Positions 47,866 through 60,644 of a stretch of DNA of 64,000 nt are shown piece by piece; position 1 is the stretch's first letter; each line of letters begins with the position of its first letter. The translations under genes and the position numbers were made by a program. The notes under the pieces were generated by a model. It was not told the DNA's origin. It did not search any database and saw only the letters and a list, made by a program, of their open reading frames with translations. Source of the stretch: Rhizomys pruinosus (taxonomy: Eukaryota; Chordata; Mammalia; Rodentia; Spalacidae); NCBI GenBank assembly GCA_009823505.1, contig VZQC01013859.1, positions 2,396,586 to 2,460,585 of the forward strand, given 5' to 3'.

Positions 47866-48581
47866 CATGTATTAATATATTCTAAAATGTCGTGCCATCA
47901 TTTTATTTGATATGTCCTTGCTTACTGTTTTCGTAAGTTGTCACAGAATGATGTTCAGTTTTAGTAGCAACAAGAACCAGAGCTTTTATAGCCATCCCTA
48001 AGGATTTAAAATACCTTTCTGACCTAGGCATTCTACTTAAGTTGATATTTTAAAAACTGCCTTCTGTTTTGGCATTAGAATACAGACGGTTCCCTCAAAG
48101 CTCTCAGATCTGCAAACATGTGTATCTGTTTATAAAATTGTACATCATCCAAACTCCAAGGTTTGTTGAGTAACAGGCCCCTCCTATTTTATCTATGTAT
48201 CAGGAAAATCTTCCCTTTGGCACTAAAGCTGTGAATCACAAACTTATTCCTGTGATCTAAAGACACTGAGATGGGACACCTGTGCTTTCAATGATGTGGT
48301 AGCATGGTTTTGGAAATACAGTACCCAAGTCAGTTTATCTTATAAACTCTAAATGATAAAAAGACTGTGGCATTGCCAGTGAAATCTGCATTGATGTACG
48401 TACCGACATGGAGGATCATGGGAGCCTCCTGGCACAGCTGTTTAAGGCACACTGGACTGCTCCTGGTCTTTACAAGAACTTTCCATCTCTCCTGACTTAA
48501 GGCTTTCATCCCAGTTCTCACACACTCTTGCTTATAATCTCCTCCTTTTTACAAGCTTCGAGTCCAAGTTTCTCCTTTTCA

Positions 48582-48798
48582 AATATTTTATTATTATTAT
48601 GTGTATGGGTGTATTGTCTGCATGTATGTAAGTGTACCCATGTTGTACAGTGACCAGGGAAGTCAGAGAGGGCATCAGATCCTCCGGAACTGGAGTTACA
48701 GATGACTGTTAGCCACCATGTGGGTGCTGTGAATTTAGCCGATGTCCTCTGCAAGAACAGACAGTGCTCTTAACCACTGAGCCATATCTCCAACCTCT
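48582..48798 (-). mobile_element. B2 SINE
   Basis: Antisense: tctgcatgtatgtaagtgta to gagccatatctccaacct. Confidence 0.87.
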
Positions 48799-48903
48799 CA
48801 AGTCTAAGTTTCAAAAGCCATATTTCAAATCAAGTTTTCCTCAGCATCTAAGTTGAAATCAATTCATATATTCTCTTGCATCTGTATCAGTTAGCTGTTA
48901 CTG

Positions 48904-48911
48904 CACACACA

Positions 48912-48961
<50 letters not shown>
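48904..48961. repeat. (CA)n microsatellite
   Basis: Long CA run with one TA. It lies inside an old repeat (48885-49170) with the same start as 46735. Confidence 0.95.
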
Positions 48962-48964
<3 letters not shown>

Positions 48965-49499
48965 AATCATTCCAAACTTAAAAACTAAAAACAATTGTTT
49001 GCTCACAATCTTATAGATTGATGATTGGGCAGGGTTTAGCTAGGATGGTTGACTCCATGTGGTGTTGATGAGTTTACTCATGTGCTTGCAGACAGTTAGG
49101 TGAGTAGTGTCTGGTCAATTATTGAGGAAGACCATACTCATCTATCTAAGGCCATGGCTGTGTTGCTTGGAATGCACAAGATTTATGATGTGAATCTATG
49201 TTATTTCTTGGTGTTATTGACCTTGATCACTTGGTTAAGATGGATTTCTCATTGTAACGTTGCCATGTTTCCTTTCAACATCAGAATTTACTTGTGGAGA
49301 AACTTTGAAATTTGCACTCTAACTTTAACCCATTAAATATTGCATTTTTACTGTACTTATCTGTAAAAAATTAGATGATCTGTTTTCCTCTACTTCTATA
49401 TTTATGAGTTGAAATCTGAAGAGATGTTTTGCAGGGCATTTACTTCTGTCAATATGCTTGATGATATTCATTTTGTTATATGGATTATAATCTAGTACT

Positions 49500-49855
49500 A
49501 GATTTATGTATGTAGGTATTTAATTATTTAGTATATGTATGCATGCATGTACAAGTATGTATGTGAGTGTGAATCTGTATATGTACATGTGGAAGGCAGA
49601 GCTGGATACTGGTTTTCCCATCCTGCATCACTTTTTGCCTTACTCATTTGAGATCAGGCCTCACCTGATCTCAAATGCTTCACCTGAGCTATCTGTTTTC
49701 ACCTATACAGGAGCTAGCAAACCCTAATGACCTACATGTCTTGCTTCCTGCCAAACACCAGTGTGCACTGCCATGCCTGGATGCTGGGGACCCAAACTCT
49801 GGTCCCCAAGCTCACACACCAAGTGCTTTTACTCACTTGGCCATCTCCAGACCAA
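49500..49855 (-). mobile_element. B4-like SINE, diverged
   Basis: Antisense: tggatgctggggacccaaac and actcacttggccatctccag at its right end. Left limit uncertain. Confidence 0.55.
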
Positions 49856-50096
49856 CATTATTTTTCAAATTCATGAATCAGATTATAAATTGCAAAATAT
49901 TCTGTAAATATAGAAACATTTAATAAGTTCAGACAATTCTGATAAGTGGAAGACACTAAAATTCCAATTATATGTCTCAGTAATGAAATTATTTGATCTG
50001 AAATATTTTTGTTATTTCTGTCTTTTGAATTTATTTGAATTATTTTCTTTCCTTTTGCATATATAAAATTTGCAAAATCATTTCTGTTTGAGTTTT

Positions 50097-50341
50097 TTTT
50101 TAATTTTTTAAAATTTATTTTTGTATGTGTATGAGTGTACTGTCTGCATGTAGGTCTGTGCACCCGTGTCCTGCAATGCCGCAGAGGTCAGAAGAGGGTC
50201 TCGGATTCCCCTGGAACTGGAGTTCTCCTGGAACTGGAGTTACAGACGGTTCTCGGCTGCCATGTGGGTGCTGGGGATCGAACCTGGGTCCTCTGCAAGA
50301 GCAGTCGGTGCTCTTAACCGCTAGGCTATCTCTCCAGCCCC
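50097..50341 (-). mobile_element. B2 SINE, young subfamily
   Basis: TSD tctgtttgagtttt at 50083-50096 and 50342-50355. Confidence 0.94.
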
Positions 50342-50420
50342 TCTGTTTGAGTTTTAAATAGTTTTCCAAATTGCAAAATCTAGCACAGAATATAATTTAA
50401 TCACAGTAAAAAGAAACTCC

Positions 50421-50543
50421 AAGTCAAGCAAGGTGGCTCAAGAGTGCAATCCCAGCACTCAGGAAAGTGAAAGCAGGAGAATTGGCATATGTTCTGGGCA
50501 AGCCTCGTCATGGAGTGAGGTTCTGTCTCAGAAAATAATAAAG
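50421..50543 (+). mobile_element. B1-related SINE, old
   Basis: gcaatcccagcactcaggaa, gaggttctgtctcagaaaat. Confidence 0.65.
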
Positions 50544-51208
50544 TAGAATAGAGGAATTACATTAAAAACTTCTACTGAAGCACAATTATAGAGTTGCAAA
50601 ATTAGATATTTCACACAATATGAGCATTTATTGTTTAATTTTATTTCAATCTTTCATGAAAATAAATTCAATGTCCTCTTATTTATAGTTTTTCAATAAT
50701 TGAAACAGGTAAACATTAAAAATCAGAAGTTAAGGTGCCTCATTAGCAGAGTAGGCAGGTAGTGTGTCAGTCTCATAAAAATTTCAAGTTAAATTTTCTG
50801 TTAAGTAGCTTAACTGGAAACTTCCCAGTGCTTCTAAGCCTACTGGGCTTCAGTTCCATAAGGTTTCTTTTCAAAATAATCCAAGTCCATTGCAGGACAC
50901 TTCCCATTTCTAAACCCTGATTAATGAACAGCAACAAAGTGTTTACTGTCATGCACGAGATTATTTTAGACCTTGATATCAATTTTTTCCTCAAATTTTG
51001 CCTATCATCCACACTACCTTTATGTATTGAAAAGTATGTTTAACTTCTTAATTTTATGTCAGTAAAATACCAGCTTCATTATTTATATACTACAGGTAAT
51101 TTCTGCTCCATAAACTTTTATTTTAGTAAAACCATTATTTTACTGAAGTTTTATGCTTTTACCAATATGTGCATTCATGTTATCATTTGATTTCATAATA
51201 ATGAATTT

Positions 51209-51383
51209 TAAATATTTATTTTATTTTAAATTATGTATATGCACCTACAGAGGTCAAAAGAGGGTGTTGGATCCTGTAAAGCTGAAGTTCAAGCAGTTGT
51301 GAACCACCCCTGGAATCAAACTCATGTCCTCTGCAAGAGGGGTGCACTCTTAACAGCTGATCCATTTTTTTCCCAGACCCTAT
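51209..51383 (-). mobile_element. B2 SINE, internally deleted
   Basis: Antisense: agaggtcaaaagagggtgtt, catgtcctctgcaagag. Confidence 0.75.
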
Positions 51384-51397
51384 AATGTTGAATTTTT

Positions 51398-51545
51398 TTT
51401 TGTCTTTTTTTGAAACAGGGTCTCCCTGTAGCCCCAGCTGTCCTGGAACTCACTCTGTAGACCAGGCTGGCCTTGAACTCACAAAGATCTGCCTGCCTCT
51501 GCCTCCCGAGTGCTAGGATTAAAGGCATGTGCTACCATGCCCAGC
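51398..51545 (-). mobile_element. B1 SINE
   Basis: Near-consensus. TSD aatgttgaattttt at 51384-51397 and 51546-51559. Confidence 0.94.
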
Positions 51546-51960
51546 AATGTTGAATTTTTAAGTCACAGCAATAGAAACATTTACAATAAATTTTCTAAAG
51601 CTCATTTTTATATCTGTAATTTGAATCAAATAATTGAACCATTATTAGAGGCTGGTATTCCATTTGCTTTGTTTACTGACAGTCATTCAAATTATCATTT
51701 AACTGTTTGCAAAACTTCTACCAATGGTGTCAGCTCATTAGTAGCCATTTTTTTTACATGTCTTAGAGATTCAAAGAACCTTAGAAATAAGAATGGATGA
51801 AACTAACTGAAGACTCTGTTAGTTGCTGAAGTGAAACTCTTCTATGGAGTGGTATGGAACACACTTTAAGCAGCTGTGTATCCAGTAATTTGCTTTGAGC
51901 AATCTTTTTAAAGCAATGACTATTTTTTGACATAGATATTGTTCCTTTCTGTCTCTTGAT

Positions 51961-52119
51961 TTTTTTTTTAATTTTTTTATTTATTTCTGAATGTGTATGA
52001 ATGTATTGTCTGCATGCAGGTTTGTGCACCTGTGTCGTGCAATGTGGGTGCAGAGGATCAAACCCGGGTCCTCTGTAAGAGCGGTCAGCACTCTTAACCA
52101 CTAGGCCATCTCTCCAGCC
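51961..52119 (-). mobile_element. B2 SINE, young, internal deletion
   Basis: tgcatgcaggtttgtgcacc jumps to gtgggtgcagaggatcaaac, losing about 100 bp of the body. TSD ctcttgatt. Confidence 0.88.
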
Positions 52120-52427
52120 CCTCTTGATTGGTTTTTATAGTCAGTAATGGGAGCATTAAGGACCCTATGGTGTGTATGTGTGTTTGTATGTGTGTAATAA
52201 ATACTCTGTCATATGTTCATCATCAACTTTCTTATGAAATAAAAACAAACGATGCTCAAGTTATATGAATACATTAAGCATTTACTTCTGAAGGGGTTTA
52301 TTGCTAAATAAAATAAGCATAGCCATATAATACAAGAGTAGTAGATATATATTATCATATAATTAATAACCAGACTGCTGTTATAATGACATCCAGATGC
52401 TCTGCAGCAAAGCTGTCCAGGCTCTAG

Positions 52428-52429
<2 letters not shown>

Positions 52430-52470
<41 letters not shown>
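52430..52470. repeat. (CA)n microsatellite
   Basis: About 20 CA units. Confidence 0.95.
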
Positions 52471-52472
<2 letters not shown>

Positions 52473-52937
52473 CACTTATACCTGCCATGTGAATCCCTAT
52501 GTTTCCCAATAACTACCGAGCAGCATCCTGGAGGCCTCATGCTTCTCATAGCTCCTTGTTTGTGCCATTCAACATAGGCCCTGGCATAGCTAGCTGCTAC
52601 ACCTACTGATGATGGGAAGTTTACAGCATCAGATACACTTCCCTGTGCCACCAAAACAGCAAGAGCTGCTCCTAGCTTCTTAAGTCCATGCATCATTGTT
52701 TTAACAGCCAGTGCACTGCATGTAGCATTCCAAAGAAAGTTGTAAGTTTTCTTAAAATTGGAAGGGCTAGGAAAGGAGAAACAGGTTGTGTTTCAGTTTA
52801 CCATGTGTTATGGCACTCTCTGTTAACTGCACATGTATCTCATGGCTTACTATTAAAGAGACTACCTCAGAAGTTGAACTACCATGTTGAAGCTTATGAG
52901 ACTTCTAGTGATATAATTATTAGCAATGGTTCTCAAG

Positions 52938-53135
52938 CTGGGGTGATAGCTCAGTCAATGAAGTTCTTGAATTGGATCCCCAGAAGCAAGGTAAAAAAGC
53001 CAGATGTGACATGCACTTTAATCCAGTGCTGGGAAAGTGAAGACAGGAAAATTTCTGGGGCTCACTGGACAGCCAGCACAGTCGAGCTCTGGGCTAAAGA
53101 AGGATTCTGTATCCAAAAACAATTATCACTTATGC
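52938..53135 (+). mobile_element. B4 SINE
   Basis: ctggggtgatagctcagtca, gaattggatccccagaagca, ctggggctcactggacagcc. Confidence 0.7.
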
Positions 53136-53164
53136 TGGGCATCTTATAGACACTTATTCTCCAT

Positions 53165-54825
53165 GTTTGATCAGTTGTGGAATTCTGTAATAAGTTTGCA
53201 TCTGTTGCCTGTAAATATAAGGATATGTATTTACCACATAGTAAGAAATTATGTTTATCTAGGGATGTGACAGACATAGGATCTAGGACTTCTCCAGCCA
53301 TGTGTATTAGGCTATGTGTAGAGTACCACACATGAGTTCCTTCCCATTGAGTGGGCTTTAAAATCCAATTAGATAGGTGTTGATCACATCCTAGATAAAA
53401 GTGCCCTTACTGTACCAGTAGAGATAACTATAACTTATACTAATCATTGTGGTGATTATTAGGCTTTACATCTGGGGTAGGACTGCCCATTGATTTTCTC
53501 CCTTAGCAGCTTGTATAGTGTCCTCTGAAACTGTGAAAGTTGGTCTCTAGGGAGGAGGCTTCCAGGTCAGTTCCATCTCCATTTCCCTAGGTCCTATGTC
53601 TGAAGTATGTTCTGTCTTCAGCAAAAAGGACTTACCTTCAAGTTCTGGGGGAAAATCAAGGGGTGCATCAATAGTCTATGTTATTTTAGACTACCCTGAC
53701 CAACAACTCAAAGGGAGGCTTCTCCTATCTGACACTGTGCTTCTTGTTATATAGCCTTCAGTTATAAACATGTACTCATGTGCAAATATTATGTGTATTT
53801 TTTCAGCAGGATTTTTTTTTTTTGTTGAGACAAGGTCTCCCTTTATTCCCAGCTTGCCTGGTCAACTATGTAGACACACACAAAGACTTGTACACAAGCA
53901 CACACATATACATAAAAAATGGTGCTTGTTTAAAATGGGAAAATCTAAGCACATGTTAAACTGAAGTGAATGCTTAAGTAAGCCTAAACCAGTATTCATG
54001 GTCACCCTAAACTCAGAATTGTCTGCGACTCTAGCACATGAATGCATCTCTAATCTCATTTAAGTTTTCATCTACATTTCTTTTTATATGGACCATTTTC
54101 TGTTCTCACTGTATGCACTTTGGCCTACCTACTTTCTACCATGTGCCTGAATTATTTAGGACAGTCTATTACTGGTCTGGGACTCAACTTCTCTTTCTAG
54201 ATACTCTCTTCATTCATAACATATTTTTCTTTCTCCAGAAACTTTTTGTCATATCACACTCTTGCTGAAAACCCTTCTAATGGCTCATTACATGCAAATT
54301 CTAAACCTGATTTTAGTACAGTTTGTCCCTGTGCTGTGTCTCCAGATTTATCTTCCACTCATCCTTTACATGACCCTTCTCTCCAACATAATGGCTTTCC
54401 ATTTCCTAAACACACTTGGTGTTGTCTATTCACGCTAAATGGAAAGAACATCTTTTTCCCAACTTGGAACCTACTTGTTGAAATCTTTCTTGCCTTTAAA
54501 CCTAAGTAATATCTTGTAGTCTTTCCTTGGTTCTCTATCTAAAATGTTCTCATTAATACCTTGTAGGAGTGTAGAAAGAACTCCGTTGGCACATCAGACA
54601 CTTGCCTTCCCTTCAAGGAGCTGTTTTACTGCCAGTTTTTGAAGGTCAGAGATGACTTTGTTCATCTCGTACTGCCCAAACATGCCATCCAGCATTTTCT
54701 TCTTTAAACATGCTGCTACTTTATACTATTCACCAAATGTATTAATGAATGGCTAAGGGCTCTCTACTACAGGGAAAATATGTAACTCTTTCCATAGAAA
54801 GAAAAAAAAAAACTATTACAAGTTA
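53165..54825. other. intron, mostly unique
   Basis: Apart from the B1 fragment at 53811-53872, no repeat family or exon is recognised. Confidence 0.5.
53811..53872 (-). mobile_element. B1 fragment
   Basis: Antisense: gttgagacaaggtctccctt to aactatgtagac; the rest is gone. Confidence 0.7.
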
Positions 54826-54832
54826 TTGGAGG

Positions 54833-54840
54833 TTTTTTTT

Positions 54841-54881
<41 letters not shown>

Positions 54882-55025
54882 GTCTTTTTGAGATAGGGTC
54901 TCCTTGTAGCTCTGGCTATCCTGGAACTCACTCTGTAGACTGGGCCAGCCTTGAACTCAAAAAGATCTGCCTGCCTCTACCTCCCCGAGTACTAAGATTG
55001 AAGGCATGCGTCATCATGCCCAGCT
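54833..55025 (-). mobile_element. B1 SINE with about 40-nt oligo(T)
   Basis: The T-run (54841-54880) then tttgagatagggtctccttg to gtcatcatgcccagct. Confidence 0.88.
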
Positions 55026-55643
55026 GCATTATTGGGGATTTTTAACCAGAAAGAAAGATTGAATTTAAAACTGACTGAATCATTGCATTCACTTTTCCAT
55101 AAGATCAGCCTGTTCACCAAATTTTGGGCCTGCATAAATATTAAACAAGAACAATTTCATGTCATTTATGTAAGTCTAATTTCCACTAAAAAGAGGATTT
55201 AGTAAAGACATAAAGTGTGTGTCAGTGTCCATGAAGAGTCTCTCAGAGAGGCTCCACATCAAATGATGGCAATGGTCACTTGCAAAAAAGAAGTGGCTTG
55301 AGAAATACATGACAGGACTGTCACCCTTCCCCTATGTGATCCTCAGCTGTTCAAGTATTTTGGTAATATATACAAATATGTACATATATGTTATATATAG
55401 TATATTATGTTTGAAATTTCAAAGTGATCTTTTTAACAGAATTTATAAGCTATGTAACACTTTGTGTATGATCCCTCGGATTCATAAATCACCTTCAAAG
55501 AATTCTTTGGTATGCTTAAGAAATGGAGAGAATACAAATTTGGCTAAATACTCTTGATATAATATTCACTATAGTTCATTTTTAAAACCTTCTTATAGTA
55601 AAAGTGAAATATATATGTAAGGCTGTTTAAGGGTAAAGTGGAA

Positions 55644-55799
55644 AGCCGGGCATGGTGGCACATGACTTTAATCTAGCACTCAGGAGGCAGAGGCAGGAAG
55701 ATCTTTGTGAGTTCAAGGCCAGTCTGTTCTACGGAGTGAGTTCCAGGATAGCTGGGGCTACAGGGAGACTCTGTCTCGAAAAGACAAAAAAAAAAAAAT
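55644..55799 (+). mobile_element. B1 SINE
   Basis: gccgggcatggtggcacatg to ctgtctcgaaaagac. TSD-like taaa(g)tggaaagc on both sides. Confidence 0.92.
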
Positions 55800-56272
55800 A
55801 CTAAATGGAAAGCATTGAAGATATAGATGTTATCTAAGTTGTCTATGAATTATATACTTCTCATTTAAAATATTTACAATTTAAAAATCAAACAACTTGT
55901 AGATACTAGATCTGAAAAACACTGTGTCTTAAATCCCTATAGCTATTAAAATATTTAATTCTTTAAGGATCAAGGAAGTACTGGCCATAAAACAAAATGA
56001 AAGAACATCTGGAAAGCAGAGAGACTCAAAGATTGGAAATTAAAAAGGAAATGTGTGCCTAGTGCAACTAAGGGACCTCCGCAAATGGATTCAAACCCAT
56101 TGGAAGATAAACATGGGGTTTGTGTAATTACAATGAGCCTGAAGATGGATTTAACATTTATATATCTCCTGAGAAGCTTTGTGAGTCAGAAACATAAAAC
56201 CATAGCACCAGGGGGTTATTAAAATATTATTTCCCGTTGTATCCGTAGAACTTGAGAAGAAAATAAACATAC

Positions 56273-56396
56273 CGATTACTTGCATGGCCGGTTCCACGTC
56301 GGTTGTGGCCTCTTCCAACAAGGACAGCAGCTTGGCTGATATCTGATGCACAGACTCAATGTTGCTAAACAAGCTCTCCACGTCCAGCCTGTCAAT
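56273..56396 (-). CDS. Arhgef38: Arhgef38 exon, start of visible DH domain
   Basis: This 124-nt exon gives visible residues 1-42 and begins in phase 0 with Ile-Asp-Arg-Leu-Asp-Val. It contains the helical stretch SLFSNIESVHQISAKLLSLL, typical of the first half of a DH (RhoGEF) domain. The acceptor is a pyrimidine-rich tract ending in cag (minus strand) just before 56396. The donor is g|gtatgt after 56273, leaving one base of a Gly codon. The upstream exon encoding the N-terminus is not found between here and 64000. The next exon is more than 21 kb away, across a repeat-filled intron. Confidence 0.9.
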
Positions 56397-56776
56397 CTGA
56401 AGCAGAAACACTGAGCACCGGGCTAATGGGAAGAGAAGTGCTCTGTGTACAATGTTTCCTTCTGTTCAACAGCAAGCATTGTGACTGCCAGCCCATGCCT
56501 TCTCCCCTTCCCCCAACTCCCTCTGTGAACATTTTCATTTAGGATTCTGAAGTAAATGTATAGTTTTCATGCAGAACGTTGGGACGATTTATGGCAATTC
56601 TGTTATAAAACAAACAAGAAACAAAACAAAAACCCCCATCAACATTTGACTTGAGTGTACAGCAGTATAGCCCAACAAAAACTAGAACAGAAGGATTTAA
56701 ACCTAAATGTTATTTCTATTAACTACCCTCTATGCAGGTGCAGGTTAGTGCCAGTGTCTTTATAATATTTTACTGT

Positions 56777-56972
56777 TGGGCTGGAGAGATGACTCAGTGA
56801 TTATAAGCACTGTTACTCTTTCAGAGGACCTGAGTTCAAATCCCAGCACCTGCATCAAGCTACTTACTATAACACCTGGAACTCTGGTGCCCTCTTCTGG
56901 GCTCTGCCTGCACCTTGTATACACGCACAGTCAAATACGCAAATAGAAAAGAATTTAAAAATTAAATAAATA
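56777..56972 (+). mobile_element. B2 SINE, diverged
   Basis: gggctggagagatgactcag to aaaaattaaataaatag. Confidence 0.83.
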
Positions 56973-57229
56973 GAATATTTCTTTTCTCCTTTCATAGCAG
57001 AAGTCAAACCTTATATTTTTAAATAACCGTTTTCAAAGCTGTTTTTAAACCACAGACATCCTAAAAGTGATGACAAATAATATGCTGGGTTGTTTCTTGT
57101 TCTTTTAAGTATACTAATTAAGGATTTATCATATTTTGTAATTTAAGGTACAGCCTCAAAATCACTCTTTAGATCAATGGGATCATTCTTCTACTTTATA
57201 TATGGTGCTTATAAAATATTTTATTCATG

Positions 57230-57476
57230 GGCTGGAGAGATGGCCTAGCGGTTAAGAGCGCCGACCGCTCTTACAGAGGACCCGGGTTCGATCCCCAGCA
57301 CCCACATGGTGGCCGAGAGCCGTCTGAAGCTCCAATTCCAGGAGAACTCCAGCTCCAGGGGAATCCGAGACCCTCTTCTGACCTCCGCGGCATTGCACGA
57401 CACGGGTGCACAGACCTGCATGCAGACAGTACATTCACACATACAGAAATAAATAAAAAAAAAAAATTAAAAAAAA
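57230..57476 (+). mobile_element. B2 SINE, young subfamily
   Basis: Full length, intact A and B boxes, 17-bp duplication present. TSD attttattcatg at 57218-57229 and 57477-57488. Confidence 0.95.
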
Positions 57477-57659
57477 ATTTTATTCATGTATCCATATTTT
57501 GAGCAAATATTTCCTGAGCATCTTTTAAGATGGTAACAGATCCTGTCATTGGTAGAGTGATCAGAGGAGAGAAGGATGACCAACTAACTACACTCGGCAT
57601 CTGAGTGTGATGAGAGATGCCCTATGATTCTGCTGGGTCTTATTAAAAGATTTTATCCT

Positions 57660-57905
57660 TTAAGCCGGCGGCTCTCCATTCATAAGCAAATGCTGTTTAT
57701 TCAGGGCACAACCACATTGGTCCAGGCTCTCTGGAACTGGCACACGGTGAAGAGCAGGAGTGGGTAACTCACTGTGGCAGAGGTCATGGATGAGCAGCCA
57801 GATCACCCACAAGCATGTCACTAAGAAACCTAAAAAGTTAATGACGAGGAACATCAGAAGCAAGAGGGACACCCAAATCCAGTTAAGGAAAGAGGGCCAA
57901 TAAAC
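57660..57905 (-). other. hydrophobic open frame with AATAAA, unrecognised
   Basis: A minus-strand frame reads about 30 very hydrophobic residues (including SLLLLMFLVINFLGFLVT), stops near 57660, and has aataaa inside its last third. It may be a degraded retrocopy of a small membrane-protein mRNA. Not assigned. Confidence 0.15.
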
Positions 57906-57948
57906 TAAGGGATATTAGCATCAATGGATACATGACAAAAGGCAGAGC

Positions 57949-58130
57949 AGGGGCTGGAGAGAGGGCTCCCTAGCACCCATGTACAAAGCCAGACATGGCA
58001 CTGCACACTTGGGAACTCTAGCACTTAGGAGACAGAGACGGAAGAGTCCCAGTGACTCACTGGTGAGCTAAGGTAGCCAGATTGGTGAGTTCCAAGTTCA
58101 AGGAGAGAGCCTGTCACAAAAATAAGGTGA
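57949..58130 (+). mobile_element. B4 SINE
   Basis: ggggctggagagagggctcc, tagcacttaggagacagaga, gagagagcctgtcacaaaaa. Confidence 0.7.
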
Positions 58131-58133
58131 AAG

Positions 58134-58352
58134 GACTGGAGAGATGGCTCTGTGGTTAAGAGCCCTGGCTGCTCTTGAAGGGGACCTGGATTCAGTTCCC
58201 AGCACCCACATGGTGGCTAAGAACCATCCATTATGTTAGTTCCAGGGGATCTGACACCCTCTTCTGACCTTGGTGGGCATCGCATTACACAGGTGCACTT
58301 ACATACATGCAGACAGTATGCTCATACACACTAAAATAACAAATATAAAACA
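58134..58352 (+). mobile_element. B2 SINE
   Basis: ggactggagagatggctctg to catacatgcagacagtatgc. Directly follows a B4. Confidence 0.88.
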
Positions 58353-58673
58353 AGGTAAAAAGTGATTGAGGAAGACACTGACCTCCCAACTCTAGCCTCC
58401 ACGCACAGAAGCATGGGTGAGTGAACACAGACCCCCCCCCACACACACATATTTTGGCATCAAGGTCTGTTAGGGTTAGGAGGAAGGATGCAGCCTGTTA
58501 ATCTTTTTATTCTGTTCCTTTTGGACACTGGTCAATTTATTCTCTATATTGGACACACTATTTTTGTTGACATGTTCTGTCATTGAAGTTGGAAGAATGG
58601 CTTCACATTACACCTTTCAACATGATGATATGCCAGTTATTTCTTATACAATACACAGATACTGTACACCTTT

Positions 58674-58828
58674 TTTTTTTTTTTTTTTTCTTTTTGAGAC
58701 AGGGTCTCCCTGTAGCCCCAGCTGTCCTGGAACTCACTCTGTAGACCAGGCTGGCCTTGAACTTACAAAGATCCACCTGCCTCTGCCTCCCGAGTGCTAG
58801 GATTAAAGGCGTGTGCCACCACGCCCGT
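58674..58828 (-). mobile_element. B1 SINE, young
   Basis: Near-consensus antisense B1. TSD ctgtacaccttt at 58662-58673 and 58829-58840. Confidence 0.95.
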
Positions 58829-58982
58829 CTGTACACCTTTCTTTTACATGTCTTGGGAAGTTCCTCACTTTCTTATCATCAGCCCTTTTCTTAAAATAAT
58901 GTGTTTGTCATCAAATCAATACAGTTGTGTGCAATGATTTAAGTCTAGACTTTTTTCACTAATTTTATATATTCTAAATTCA

Positions 58983-59066
58983 TTAAGACTGAGGGTATAG
59001 CTCAGTGGTAGAGTGCTTGCATAGTATGCATGACTCCTGTATTTCATTCCTAGAATTAAAAAAATG
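58983..59066 (+). mobile_element. ID SINE
   Basis: gactgagggtatagctcagt with an A-rich end. A garbled copy lies at 62680-62765. Confidence 0.7.
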
Positions 59067-59133
59067 ATGAAATTATCTGCATCTCCACACCAATTTTTAT
59101 ATTACAATCAGCATTAGGTTTTAGTGTCTTTAA

Positions 59134-59660
<527 letters not shown>

Positions 59661-60237
59661 TTATGGGCCTTAGTCTTCTCAGTGGGATGGTGGGAGACAG
59701 TGGTACCTGGAGAATTGGGGAGTTGCAGAGAACTACCCTCCTGGGTATTATCCAATGGCTGTTTGCTCTGGGTTCCAAGCCCAGATGGTCCATGGAAGAG
59801 CCTAGGCCCAGGTACAGGAACTTTTTAGCCAGCTGTGGGCACATTGTGGCACTGGGTCAGAGCACCAGACTTTCATTGTGTGTCTCAATTTTTAAAAAAA
59901 TGTTGGCAATGAATTAAATAACTTTTAAAGTGAAAAAAAGCCCTTTAATAAGTTACTGTTATTGACTGCTCAAAATCACATTAATTAATTTATTACACTT
60001 CTCATTCTAAAGAGTTGTCTTATACATCAGAAATTAATTAAATGTGATTTGGTTAAAAATACTGGTTATTTCTTCAAATCATTTTTAAAATGAATTCTTC
60101 TAAAGTATGATATATGATAGGATAAAATAATGGTTAGATGTAGTTCATATCCATAGTATTTCATTTTTCAAACTTCATTCTTTGAACTTGAAGTGCCTTT
60201 CATTTTTTTTTTTTTTTCATTTCCTATATCCCTCCAT

Positions 60238-60640
60238 GTGCCAGATAACTTCATTTATCAACTTGACACACCTGGGAAGAAGAAGCCACAACTGGGGAAT
60301 TTCCTTTACCTGATTGGCTTGAAGGCATGTCTGTGAGGCATTTTCTTGTTTGCCCAGTGATTTGGAAGGTCCCAGCCCACTGTGGGTGGTGTCACCTCTT
60401 GGCAAGTGGTCCTGGGTTGTATTAGAAAAGAGGCAGAACACCAGTGAAGGAGCAAGTCGGTCAGCAGCACTCCCTCTCCCTCTTGGTCTGTGCTTCAGTT
60501 GCTGCTCCGGGTTCCTACCATGAATTCCTACCTTGGCTTTCCTTGATGATAGATTGTGAGCTACATAAGTCAAATTAATCCTTTCTCCAAGTTACTTCCT
60601 AGTCATGATGTTTATCACAGCGATAGAGAAACCAAACTAG
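60238..60640 (+). mobile_element. long rodent interspersed repeat, copy 3
   Basis: ttatcaacttgacacacctg start and atcacagcgatagagaaacc end, as in copies 1 and 2. Confidence 0.65.
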
Positions 60641-60644
60641 GACA

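Noticed and set aside
52472..53331. several 70-150 codon frames around 52.5-53.3 kb as a hidden gene
   Set aside because: Part is a B4 SINE, the frames overlap on both strands, and no domain or consistent splice structure is seen.
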